From contig NZ_JACAQA010000005.1 of NCBI RefSeq assembly GCF_013385425.1, forward strand, positions 456,652 to 520,651: DNA of 64,000 nt. The letters run 5' to 3'. The notes below the pieces were generated by a model, which was not told the DNA's origin, searched no databases, and saw nothing but the letters and a program-made list of their open reading frames with translations. Origin of the DNA: Pseudomonas gingeri. Lineage in GTDB: Bacteria > Pseudomonadota > Gammaproteobacteria > Pseudomonadales > Pseudomonadaceae. The position numbers and the translations under genes were made by a program. Positions 56,484 through 64,000 of this stretch are shown here, piece after piece; the first letter of the stretch is position 1; every line of letters starts with the position of its first letter.

Positions 56484-57161
56484 ATGCCTGCGCAGCCACC
56501 CTCAACCGATGAGCTTGAACTTGCCCGCCAGCATGCACGCGAGCATGCCCGGGCTCGCCTGGAGAAGTCTCCCCACGGCCTGATCCGGCGCCTGGGGTTG
56601 GCGCGGGAAAAACAGTGGGTGCGCCAGGCGCTGAAGCTGGCCGGCGAGCCCGGCTTGGTCCTCGATCTGCCCAGCGGTACCGGACGTTTCTGGCCGGTGC
56701 TGGCCGAGCGCGGCAACCGGGTGATCCTCGCGGCCGACCCTTCGCAGGAAATACTGGATCAATGCGCGGTCCATCATCCCGTCGATCTGCTCCAACGGGT
56801 CAGGACCTTTCAAAGCTCGGTGTTTGCCATCGGCTTGCCTGAGAATGCGGTGGACTGCATTTTCTGTATGCCGTTGTTCCAGCATCTGGGCGACAGAGAG
56901 CACCGGCTGGTGATCCTGCGTGAGTTCCACCGGGTCAGCCGCGACACCGTGATCCTCTCGTTATGGATGGACGGCAAGGTCATGGCCTGGCATCGGCGGC
57001 GTCAGGCTCAGGCGTATGGCCAGGACTCGCAACGCGTGCTGTTCGGCAAGGCGCTGGTCGAAGGGGAATTCCGCGAAGCCGGCTTTGACATCATTGGTCA
57101 CCGCGACTTCTTTCCGGGTTACGCCATGCGTCGCCTCTATGTGCTGCGCAAGAACAGTTGA
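56484..57161 (+). CDS. SAM-dependent methyltransferase (class I)
   Basis: 225 residues: SAM motif I LVLDLPSGTGRFWPVLAERG (about 55-75), motif II AADPSQEIL, then DCIFCMPLFQHLGDREHRLVILREFHRVSRDTVILSLW. Substrate unknown. A heptad of charged residues at the N-terminus (ARQHAREHARARLEKSP). ATG 56484 is preferred over an upstream start; the preceding 180 bases hold no other gene. Confidence 0.8.
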   Translation: MPAQPPSTDELELARQHAREHARARLEKSPHGLIRRLGLAREKQWVRQALKLAGEPGLVLDLPSGTGRFWPVLAERGNRVILAADPSQEILDQCAVHHPVDLLQRVRTFQSSVFAIGLPENAVDCIFCMPLFQHLGDREHRLVILREFHRVSRDTVILSLWMDGKVMAWHRRRQAQAYGQDSQRVLFGKALVEGEFREAGFDIIGHRDFFPGYAMRRLYVLRKNS

Positions 57162-57302
57162 TCCTGGCGTGAACACTTCAAATCGCTAAGTAAGACTATT
57201 CTTTTCGTTCAGTCAGCTCTTTCGTCTCGGCACTTGCAGAGTGAGTGCTCGCAAACCCCGGTGGCGAGATATACTGCGTGCCATTCTTCAAGGGAGAGCC
57301 GT

Positions 57303-58436
57303 GTGGCCATCGATATTCACTGGATTCGCGACAACGATAGCCTCGGTCGGCATTGCGCCCAATGGCAACAGTTACCCTTTGTTGCCCTCGACACCGAATT
57401 CATGCGGGTCGACACCTTTTATCCGATTGCCGGACTGATCCAGATCGGTGACGGCGAGCGTGCCTACCTGATCGACCCCCTGACCATCGATCAGTGGCGG
57501 CCCCTGGCGGCGTTGCTCGAAGACCCGGCCGTGGTCAAGGTCGTGCACGCCTGCAGTGAAGACCTCGAAGTGCTGTTGCGCCTGACCGGCAGCCTGCCGG
57601 TGCCGCTGTTCGACACCCAGCTTGCCGCCGCCTACCTGAACCTCGGTTTTTCCATGGGCTATTCGCGCCTGGTGCAGGAAGTCCTGGGTATCGAGCTGCC
57701 CAAGGGTGAGACCCGTTCGGACTGGTTGCAGCGTCCGCTGTCGGAAACCCAGGTCAGCTACGCCGCCGAAGACGCCGTGCACCTGGCCGAGGTCTACACC
57801 CGCCTGCGCCCGAAGCTGTCGGACGACAAGTACGCCTGGGTCCTGGAAGACGGCGCGGAACTGGTGGCCAACCTGCGTCGCGAGGTCGACCCCTACGAGG
57901 TCTATCGCGAGGCGAAGCTGGCCTGGAAGCTGTCCCGTGCGCAATTGGTCGTGCTGCGCGAGCTGTGCGCCTGGCGCGAACGCGAAGCCCGCGCCCGCGA
58001 TCTGCCGCGTAACCGGATCATCCGCGAGCACTCCTTGTGGCCGTTGGCCAAGAGCCAGCCGGACAACCTGGTGGCCCTGGCCCGCATCGAGGACATGCAC
58101 CCGCGTACCGTGCGCCAGGATGGCGAGTTCCTGCTGGAGCTGATCAAGCAGGCCGGTAGCGCGCCAATCGACCAATGGCCACCGGCGGTGCCCGAGCCCT
58201 TGCCGATCGAAGCCTCGGCGCTGGTCAAGCGCCTGCGTGCCCTCGGTCAGGCCGAAGCCGAACGCCTGGGCGTTGCGCCGGAATTGATGCTGCGCAAGAA
58301 AACCCTGGAAGCGCTGATCAAGAGCGGCTTTCCCCATGGACCTTACCAATTGCCCGATTCGCTGCGTGGCTGGCGCCGCGAGTTGATGGGCCAGGCGCTG
58401 CTCGACAGCCTGGCCACTGCCGGAGAACAGCCTTGA
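57303..58436 (+). CDS. rnd: Ribonuclease D
   Basis: 377 residues: DEDD exonuclease domain with [10 protein letters not shown] and the later DTQLAAAYL and YAAEDAVHL motifs, then HRDC domains ([23 protein letters not shown]). 3'-5' exoribonuclease for tRNA maturation. GTG 57303 has AAGGGAG nine bases upstream. The next gene starts within its stop codon. Confidence 0.94.
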   Translation: MAIDIHWIRDNDSLGRHCAQWQQLPFVALDTEFMRVDTFYPIAGLIQIGDGERAYLIDPLTIDQWRPLAALLEDPAVVKVVHACSEDLEVLLRLTGSLPVPLFDTQLAAAYLNLGFSMGYSRLVQEVLGIELPKGETRSDWLQRPLSETQVSYAAEDAVHLAEVYTRLRPKLSDDKYAWVLEDGAELVANLRREVDPYEVYREAKLAWKLSRAQLVVLRELCAWREREARARDLPRNRIIREHSLWPLAKSQPDNLVALARIEDMHPRTVRQDGEFLLELIKQAGSAPIDQWPPAVPEPLPIEASALVKRLRALGQAEAERLGVAPELMLRKKTLEALIKSGFPHGPYQLPDSLRGWRRELMGQALLDSLATAGEQP

Positions 58437-58726
58437 AACGTATTTGCTCCATCTACAGAAGCCCGCGTCGGAACGAGATGTACCTCTACGTGCTCAAGAG
58501 CGATGCTCTGGAGCGCGTTCCGGAAAATCTGCTGCTGGCCTTCGGTAAACCGCATCATGCCTTCGACCTGGTCCTGACACCCGAGCGCACGCTGTCGCGC
58601 GAAGATATCCACCAGGTGCTGGAGAACCTCGAGAAGCAGGGCTATCACCTGCAGATGCCGCCGGCCGAAGACGAATACATCGAACATTTGCCCGAAGAGC
58701 TGTTGCGGCGCAATGATCCGATCTGA
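58433..58726 (+). CDS. ycgL: YcgL-domain protein
   Basis: 97 residues: [33 protein letters not shown] and the conserved C-terminal [20 protein letters not shown] start at 58433 overlaps the rnd TGA, giving the expected length. Function unknown; the rnd-ycgL pair is widely conserved in gammaproteobacteria. Confidence 0.88.
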   Translation: MKRICSIYRSPRRNEMYLYVLKSDALERVPENLLLAFGKPHHAFDLVLTPERTLSREDIHQVLENLEKQGYHLQMPPAEDEYIEHLPEELLRRNDPI

Positions 58727-58852
58727 CGGACATCTCTGAGTGCTCTGTCCGGAGTGCTCGACTCAAATGGACTGTATTTTCTGGCAGTGGCCGATGACGA
58801 TGGAGCGAACTCCGTCGGCGGCTGCCTGCACTGTTTTTGAAAGGTTTGAACC

Positions 58853-59785
58853 ATGCGCGTTCTGATTGCCGAACACGACCACGCCCTCTATGCCAGCTTG
58901 CTGCAGCAGATGGCCCCGGAACTTGAAGTCATGACCAGCAGCGATTCGGCCACGCTGTCGAGCATGGCGGCCGATTGCCCGGTCTGGCTGGGGCAGCCGG
59001 ACCTGTTGGCAACCCTGTTGCGTCAGGGGCACGGCCCCCGGTGGTTGCAATCGACCTGGGCCGGTGTCACCCCGCTGCTGGCCGAGGGCCTGCCACGGAA
59101 CTACCGACTGACTCGTGCGGTGGGGATTTTTGGCCAGGTGATGGCCGAGTATGTGCTGACCTATATGCTGGGGCATGAGCGTGAGGTCCTGGCCCGCCTG
59201 GTCAGCCAGGTCGAGCGCAAGTGGGACAACCGCATGGGCCAGAGCCTGGCGGGGCGCAAGGTGCTGATTGTCGGCGCCGGAGATATCGGCCAGAGCGTTG
59301 CGCAGTTCCTGCAACCCTTTGGGGTCGAGTTGTATGGTATTGCCAGTACCGCGCGGGAGCAGGCACCGTTTATCGAGGTGGCGGCGCTCGAAGCCCTGGG
59401 TGAGTGGGTTGGCAAGGTGGACTATGTGATCAACCTGTTGCCGAACACGCCCAATACCCATGATCTGTACGATGCGGCGTTGTTCAAGCGCTTCAAGCCT
59501 ACCGGCCTGTTTATCAACGTCGGGCGCGGCGTGGCGGTGGTCGATGCGGACCTGGTGGAGGCTTTGAAGGAAGGGCATCTGGCGGGGGCAGTGATCGATG
59601 TCTGCCGGCAGGAGCCGTTACCGCAGCGTCATCCGTTCTGGACGGCCTGGGGGTTGTTGTTGACCGGGCACAGTTCGGCACCGACTTCGCCGGGGATGAT
59701 GGTGCAGTTGTTTGTCGAAAACCTGCGGGCCTATCAGGCCGGGGAAGCGTTGCGCGGGGAAGTGGATTTCGAGCGCGGGTATTGA
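58853..59785 (+). CDS. D-2-hydroxyacid dehydrogenase
   Basis: 310 residues with NAD-binding GxGxxG (VGAGDIGQSVAQFL), catalytic Arg in NVGRGVAVVDAD, Glu in DVCRQEPLP and His in TGHSSAPTSP. The family reduces 2-keto acids such as glyoxylate or hydroxypyruvate. PAO1 has PA1296 in the same place after rnd-ycgL. Weak AAAGG ribosome site. Confidence 0.9.
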   Translation: MRVLIAEHDHALYASLLQQMAPELEVMTSSDSATLSSMAADCPVWLGQPDLLATLLRQGHGPRWLQSTWAGVTPLLAEGLPRNYRLTRAVGIFGQVMAEYVLTYMLGHEREVLARLVSQVERKWDNRMGQSLAGRKVLIVGAGDIGQSVAQFLQPFGVELYGIASTAREQAPFIEVAALEALGEWVGKVDYVINLLPNTPNTHDLYDAALFKRFKPTGLFINVGRGVAVVDADLVEALKEGHLAGAVIDVCRQEPLPQRHPFWTAWGLLLTGHSSAPTSPGMMVQLFVENLRAYQAGEALRGEVDFERGY

Positions 59786-59818
59786 TGGTCCCGGTTTGCA
59801 GGGCTGGCCAGGCACCTT

Positions 59819-59891
59819 GTAGGAGCATGGCCAGCCAGCGAAGGGGCCTTCAAGATCGCTAAAAGCTTCGCGGGCAAGCCCTGCTCCTACA
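59819..59891. repeat. Degenerate REP-like inverted repeat
   Basis: GTAGGAGCATGG at 59819 faces CCCTGCTCCTAC ending at 59891; the arms share GTAGGAGC and the rest is diverged. It lies between two convergent genes, as REP sequences usually do. Confidence 0.6.
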
Positions 59892-59918
59892 GTCCGCGGT
59901 GGAGCGGAACTGCGAGGG

Positions 59919-60512
59919 TTACAGGCTGAAATCGCCTTCAGCCACCAGCGTGCTCAGCGGCTGGCGTGGGCTTGGGGTTTCGCGGGCCTGCAGGTAATCC
60001 GGCAGGCTCGCCTTGTCGCCCAGCTTGCCGATGGCCACTGCCGCATGCAGTGCATAACCTTCTGGAATCTTCAGCTCGCGGCGGGTCAGTTCCTGATCGA
60101 AGCCGGCCATGCCGTGGCTGTGCCAGCCGCTGTTGCTGGCTTGCAACGCCAGATGGCCCCAGGCCGAGCCGGTGTCGAAGGTGTGCCACAGCGCCGGGGT
60201 TTCTTCGCTGGCGCCGGGAGCGGTGAAGGTGGTTTTCGAAATCACGATCACCAGGGCCGAGGCGTGTTGCGCCCAACCACGGTTGAATTCGTTCAGCAGG
60301 CCAAGGAAACGTTCCCAGTTCGGCGTGTCGCGGCGGGCGTAGAGAAAGCGCCAGGGTTGCGAGTTATAGGCCGAAGGCGCCCAGCGGGCCGCTTCGAAAA
60401 AGCTCAGCAGGGTTTGTTCCGGGATGCTCTCGCCGGTAAAGGCGCGCGGCGACCAGCGCTGGGTGAACTGGGGATCGATCGGGTGATCGGCGATGCGTGG
60501 GTTGATGCTCAT
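59919..60512 (-). CDS. Nitroreductase-family oxidoreductase
   Basis: 197 residues: RWSPRAFTGESIPEQTLLSFFEAARWAPSAYNSQPWRFL is the FMN-binding core of the nitroreductase superfamily, with the later GMAGFDQELTRRELKIPEGYALHAAVAIGK. NAD(P)H-dependent FMN enzyme with unknown natural substrate. ATG 60512 (MSINPRIADHPID) is chosen over an upstream start. Confidence 0.88.
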   Translation of the reverse strand: MSINPRIADHPIDPQFTQRWSPRAFTGESIPEQTLLSFFEAARWAPSAYNSQPWRFLYARRDTPNWERFLGLLNEFNRGWAQHASALVIVISKTTFTAPGASEETPALWHTFDTGSAWGHLALQASNSGWHSHGMAGFDQELTRRELKIPEGYALHAAVAIGKLGDKASLPDYLQARETPSPRQPLSTLVAEGDFSL

Positions 60513-60667
60513 GGCACAGTCCTGACTGGGGAAAATTAGCGAGAAAGCTACTGCGCCGCAGGCGGCCTGACAAGCCTTGTTCAACCGATAGTCGCCGACG
60601 CTTGGCCGCAAAGGCTTGGCGCACTAGACTGGCGGCCTTTTCACTCCCCGATGCAGATGTCTGAACC

Positions 60668-61117
60668 ATGGCCGCGAAAGTCGAACCCTTCTGGAAACGC
60701 AAGACCCTCGAGCACCTCGATCAGGAGGAATGGGAGTCGCTGTGCGACGGTTGCGGCCTGTGCTGTCTGCAAAAGCTCGAGGACGAAGACGACAACAGCG
60801 TCTATTACACGCGCATTGCCTGCAAGCTCCTGGACCTGAAAACCTGCCAGTGCACCGACTACGCCAAGCGTCGCGACTCGGTGCCGGACTGTATCCAGCT
60901 CACCCCGGGCCAGGCCGACCAGTTCAAGTGGTTGCCGCCGACCTGTGGTTATCGCCTGGTCAGCGAAGGCAAGGACCTGCCGCTCTGGCACCATCTGGTC
61001 TGCGGTGACCGCGACGTGGTGCACCACGAGCGGATTTCCCAGTCCGGGCGCATGCTTGCCGAAGGCAGCGTGCCGGAAGAGGACTGGGAAGATCATCTGA
61101 TTTTCCGCGCCGGCTGA
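60668..61117 (+). CDS. ycgN: YcgN family cysteine-cluster protein
   Basis: 149 residues: [15 protein letters not shown] and [21 protein letters not shown], then [23 protein letters not shown]. Eight or more cysteines suggest a metal or Fe-S site. Function not established. It lies 24 bases before the next gene. Confidence 0.9.
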   Translation: MAAKVEPFWKRKTLEHLDQEEWESLCDGCGLCCLQKLEDEDDNSVYYTRIACKLLDLKTCQCTDYAKRRDSVPDCIQLTPGQADQFKWLPPTCGYRLVSEGKDLPLWHHLVCGDRDVVHHERISQSGRMLAEGSVPEEDWEDHLIFRAG

Positions 61118-61141
61118 TGTCCGCCAACCCCGAGGAACTCC

Positions 61142-62380
61142 ATGTCGTTACCTTGCAGGCTGCCGGCGTTCCTGCTGCTGATGGTGTTCAGCGGGCTGGG
61201 TTGGGCCGGGAAAAAAGTCGACCTGGACTATCGGGTGCGTCTGTTGCCCCAGAGCGACCAGGCTGAGGTGCGCCTGACCCTGGCGCAGGGTTCGGCGGTG
61301 CGTAGCCTGGATTTCGATCTCGGCAACCAGGATTACTACAGTGACTTCATGGCCGACGGGCAGTGGCAACTGAGCTCCGGGTCTACGCCGGACAGCCGCC
61401 GTGGTGTCTGGCATCCGGCATCGGGCAAGGCCAGCCTGAGCTATCGGGTCAGTCTCAACCATCCACGTAGCAACGGCACGTTCGAGACGCGGATGACGCC
61501 GACCTGGGCACTGTTGCGAGGCGAGGACCTGGTACCGCCGGCCCATCTGGATCAGCACGACGGCACCGAACTGGTCTCGCGCCTGGAATTCGAATTGCCC
61601 GGCGGTTGGAAAAGCGTCGAGACCGCCTGGCCGCGTATCGGCAAGCAGCGCTTTCGTATCGACAACGTTTCACGCCTGTTCGACCGGCCGGTCGGCTGGA
61701 TACTGGCCGGCGACCTGGGCAGCCGGCGGACCCGCCTGGGTGAAACCGATGTCACGGTCGCGGCGCCTCGGGGCGAAGGCATGCGGCGCATGGATGTGCT
61801 GACGCTGCTGACCTTCGTCTGGCCCAAGCTGCAGGAAGTGTTTCCGCGCAATCCCGGAAAGTTGCTGGTGGTCGGGGCCGGGGAGTCGATGGCCCATGGC
61901 AGCCAGGCGGGTCGCGATTCGATCTACCTGCACAGCACCGCCCCGCTGATCAGCGAGTCCGGGGACAGTGCCTTGGTGCGCGAGCTGGTTCATGTGTTCG
62001 GGCGGATCAATGACAGCCAGCACAGTGACTGGGTCGGCGAAGGCCTGGCTCAGTATTACGCGATCGAGTTGTTGCGCCGTGCCGGTGGGATGAGCGAGGA
62101 ACGTTACCAGGCGTTGCAGGTGCGCTTGACCCGGCTCAGTCGCAAGGTCGGCACATTGCGGGGGGAACAGGTGGACAGGGCGACGGTGGCACGGGCGGTG
62201 TTGCTGTTGCAGGAGCTGGATCGCGAGATTCGCCAGCAGACCGATGGCAAGCGTTCCCTCGATGATGTCAGCCGGGCGGCGATGCGCCTGGATACCGTCA
62301 GCACCGAGGAATTTATCCAGCTGTGCGAAAGCGTGATGGGTGAGCCGTCGAAGGTGCTGGCGAGCGGGCTGCTGAAGTAA
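61142..62380 (+). CDS. Exported metalloprotease-like protein with degenerate zinc site
   Basis: 412 residues. Signal peptide (MSLPCRLPAFLLLMVFSGLGWA|GK), a beta-rich N-terminal half with the tone of M1/M61 aminopeptidases (DYYSDFMADGQWQL, RGVWHPASGKASLSYRVSLNHPRS), and a helical region ALVRELVHVFGRINDSQHSDWVGEGLAQYYAIELL. The HExxH is RELVH (first His replaced by Arg), while the distal Glu of WVGEGLAQYYA is kept, so it is probably catalytically inactive. Role unknown. Good ribosome site GAGGAA. Confidence 0.7.
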   Translation: MSLPCRLPAFLLLMVFSGLGWAGKKVDLDYRVRLLPQSDQAEVRLTLAQGSAVRSLDFDLGNQDYYSDFMADGQWQLSSGSTPDSRRGVWHPASGKASLSYRVSLNHPRSNGTFETRMTPTWALLRGEDLVPPAHLDQHDGTELVSRLEFELPGGWKSVETAWPRIGKQRFRIDNVSRLFDRPVGWILAGDLGSRRTRLGETDVTVAAPRGEGMRRMDVLTLLTFVWPKLQEVFPRNPGKLLVVGAGESMAHGSQAGRDSIYLHSTAPLISESGDSALVRELVHVFGRINDSQHSDWVGEGLAQYYAIELLRRAGGMSEERYQALQVRLTRLSRKVGTLRGEQVDRATVARAVLLLQELDREIRQQTDGKRSLDDVSRAAMRLDTVSTEEFIQLCESVMGEPSKVLASGLLK

Positions 62381-62383
62381 AGC

Positions 62384-62851
62384 CTAGAACTTCGGACCGG
62401 AACGGGTGTTGTTACCCTTGGCCAGGCGGTCGTACAGCACCACATTGACCGTCGCCGCCAGGTTCATGCAACCGGTGGTCGGGATATACACCACGTCTTC
62501 GCACCAGTCGCGGATGTCCTTGTCCAGCGAGCCGTCTTCCGGGCCGAAGATATACAGCGCCCGATCCGGATGGGTGTATTCGGGCAACGAGCGCGCACCT
62601 TCTACCAGTTCGACGGCCACTGGCACGCAGCCCAGGGGCAGGATTTTCTTCAGGTCGTCGATGCCGATCAGCGGAATGTCCTGGTGGACTTTCTTGGTGT
62701 CGGTGACAAAGTCCCGCGCCCGCTCGTAGCGTTTGCCGGTGTAGAACACCGAAGCCACGCCGTAGCAGCCAGCCGCACGCATCACCGAGCCGACGTTCTC
62801 CGGTGACTTGGGGTTATACAAACCAATGCAGCTGTACCTTTTGTTTGCCAC
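62384..62851 (-). CDS. SPOUT-family (TrmH-like) RNA methyltransferase
   Basis: 155 residues with the SpoU motifs NPKSPENVGSVMRAAGCYG, YIFGPEDGSLDKDI and IPTTGCMNLAATVNVVLYD (the knot). Likely a 2'-O-methyltransferase of tRNA or rRNA; which one is not clear. Convergent with the preceding gene, stops three bases apart. Confidence 0.9.
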   Translation of the reverse strand: MANKRYSCIGLYNPKSPENVGSVMRAAGCYGVASVFYTGKRYERARDFVTDTKKVHQDIPLIGIDDLKKILPLGCVPVAVELVEGARSLPEYTHPDRALYIFGPEDGSLDKDIRDWCEDVVYIPTTGCMNLAATVNVVLYDRLAKGNNTRSGPKF

Positions 62852-62899
62852 GAGCCGGGTGCCTTCCAGGAAAAAGACGCGATTATACCGGCATCTCCG

Positions 62900-63607
62900 T
62901 CAGCTCGTGGTGTCGGGATAGTTCGAAGGGAACAGCGCCCGTCGGGTTTGCTCGTCGTTGACTTGCTTGAAGGCGTGGCTCTTGCCCACTTGGCGGGCGC
63001 GGGCCACGGCTGGCCGCGCGTCGATGCGCTGGAACCAGGCCGACAGATGGGGGTAGGCCGCCAATGGCGATTCTTCGCCTTTGAGCACGCGGGCAGCCCG
63101 ATCGATCCAGCCCCAGGCCGAGATGTCGGCAATCGTATAGCTGTCACCGACGATATAGCTGCGCCCGGCCAGGTGCCGGTCAAGTACCCGGTAGTGCCGC
63201 TCGGCTTCACGGCGATAACGATTGATGGCGTAAGGGATGCTTTCCGGGGCCGAGTGCTGGAAGTGCACCGCCTGGCCGGAAAATGGTCCCAGGCCCGTGC
63301 CGATAAACATCATCCACGACAGCAGTTCGCCCCGATCGCCGGGTTCACCGCCGAGCAGTCCGGTCTTTTCACTCAGGTACAGCAGGATCGCGTTCGAGTC
63401 GAACACCCGGACTTCGCGGCCGTTCGGGCCTTCGGTATCGAGGATTGCCGGAACCTTGCCGTTGGGATTGATTGCCAGGAACTCCGGGCTGTGCTGCTCG
63501 CCCTTGCTGGTATCGACCGGAACCAGCTCGTAGGGCAGCGCCGTTTCTTCAAGAAACAGGGCGACTTTGGCCGGATTGGGCGTCGGGTGGAAAAAGAAAC
63601 GGATCAT
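62900..63607 (-). CDS. Glutathione S-transferase family protein
   Basis: 235 residues, thioredoxin-like N-terminal domain (MIRFFFHPTPNPAKVALFLEETALPYELVPVDTSKGEQ...FDSNAILLYLSEKTG) and helical C-terminal domain (YTIADISAWGWIDRAARVL). The TPNPAKV start places it near the YghU/YfcG nu-class, which act as disulfide reductases with glutathione. ATG 63607 after AGGACC. Confidence 0.9.
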   Translation of the reverse strand: MIRFFFHPTPNPAKVALFLEETALPYELVPVDTSKGEQHSPEFLAINPNGKVPAILDTEGPNGREVRVFDSNAILLYLSEKTGLLGGEPGDRGELLSWMMFIGTGLGPFSGQAVHFQHSAPESIPYAINRYRREAERHYRVLDRHLAGRSYIVGDSYTIADISAWGWIDRAARVLKGEESPLAAYPHLSAWFQRIDARPAVARARQVGKSHAFKQVNDEQTRRALFPSNYPDTTS

Positions 63608-63733
63608 GTCGAAAGGTCCTGGCAGATGTTTTGGATCGAGTGTTATAAAATAGGACGAAACGCTGGCGCGTGGCAATCGTCGTTTGTTTCAACGAATATC
63701 TGCGCTACTTCAATTTGAATCCATGTGTGAGTT

Positions 63734-64000
63734 ATGGCGCGACCAAGAGAATTTGACGAGGCCAGGGCAATGGAGGCGGCGATCCGCTGCTTCTGGGCCC
63801 GTGGCTACGAGGCCACCTCCGTACGGGATCTGGCGCTGGCCATGGGGATTACCGGGGCCAGCCTGTACAACGCCTTCGGTGACAAGCGCGCGCTCTTCGG
63901 CCTGGCCCTCGATCACTACATCAAGCGCGGCTTCTGCGAGCGTTCCGTGCGCCTGGAGCAGCAACTGCCGCCCCGCGAAGCCATCCAGACGTTCTTCAAC
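63734..64000 (+). CDS. TetR-family regulator, cut by the window end
   Basis: First 89 codons only. MARPREFDEARAMEAAIRCFWARGYEATSVRDLALAMGITGASLYNAFGDKRALF is the typical TetR helix-turn-helix; the ligand domain lies beyond the window. Divergent from the GST gene by 126 bases, which it may regulate. ATG 63734; the upstream GTGTGAG is not a strong ribosome site. Confidence 0.88.
   Translation, partial: MARPREFDEARAMEAAIRCFWARGYEATSVRDLALAMGITGASLYNAFGDKRALFGLALDHYIKRGFCERSVRLEQQLPPREAIQTFFN

Overview
The window is a chromosomal stretch of a Pseudomonas, most likely of the P. fluorescens group. The evidence is gene order and protein resemblance: oprD, HIT, slyX, cold-shock membrane protein, dps-like, aspS, yebC, ruvCAB, ybgC, tolQRAB, oprL, cpoB, queE, queC and tRNA-Lys follow one another as in P. 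aeruginosa PAO1. Further on come nadA, an M48 protease, tusA, bcp, gcvR, dapA, bamC, an MBL-fold gene, purC and tRNA-Ser, again in the PAO1 order. No database search was possible; names rest on recognisable motifs, lengths and synteny.

Layout. (1) 0-17.8 kb is conserved core: the OprD porin, small stress and nucleic-acid proteins, Asp-tRNA synthetase, the RuvABC Holliday-junction machinery, the Tol-Pal envelope operon, and two preQ0/queuosine genes ending at tRNA-Lys(UUU). (2) 17.8-40.7 kb is accessory and fills the slot between tRNA-Lys and nadA, where PAO1 carries the pqs genes. It holds an exported cysteine hydrolase with a LysR regulator, a Phd/VapC toxin-antitoxin pair, a serine beta-lactamase-like hydrolase and a large signalling block. 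That block has an HD-GYP protein, a complete non-flagellar-type chemosensory operon (receptor, CheY, STAS, CheA, poly-HAMP receptor, CheW, CheW, CheR, CheD, CheB), a multi-PAS histidine kinase with a LuxR-type regulator, a REC/HD-GYP protein, and a membrane GGDEF-EAL protein behind a good FliA-type promoter. (3) 40.7-50 kb is core again: a type I pantothenate kinase, nadA, a REP pair, the M48 protease, tusA, bcp, gcvR, dapA, bamC, the MBL-fold gene, purC and tRNA-Ser(CGA). (4) 50-57.2 kb is a second variable stretch: a LysR gene, a HigBA/HI1419-1420-like toxin-antitoxin pair, a CHMI-like isomerase, the cyanate operon cynTS with divergent cynR, a gamma-glutamylpolyamine synthetase-like gene and a methyltransferase. 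(5) 57.3-64 kb is conserved: rnd, ycgL, a hydroxyacid dehydrogenase, a nitroreductase, ycgN, a degenerate metalloprotease-like exported protein, a SPOUT methyltransferase and a GST. A TetR gene is cut by the window edge.

The most unusual part is the 22-40.3 kb signalling block, which places a chemosensory array beside both c-di-GMP synthesis/degradation and HD-GYP domains. A 57-58 nt DNA element built of TAGGGAT boxes is present twice, at the 3' ends of the genes just upstream of the HD-GYP gene and of the first receptor gene. The second receptor contains an exact-period 270 bp (90-residue) tandem repeat of HAMP-like modules. Other sites worth checking are paired TGTCGC boxes upstream of oprD (possible ArgR sites), a perfect CTTAGAC dyad between the kinase and the REC/HD-GYP gene, and dyads over the toxin-antitoxin and cyn promoters.
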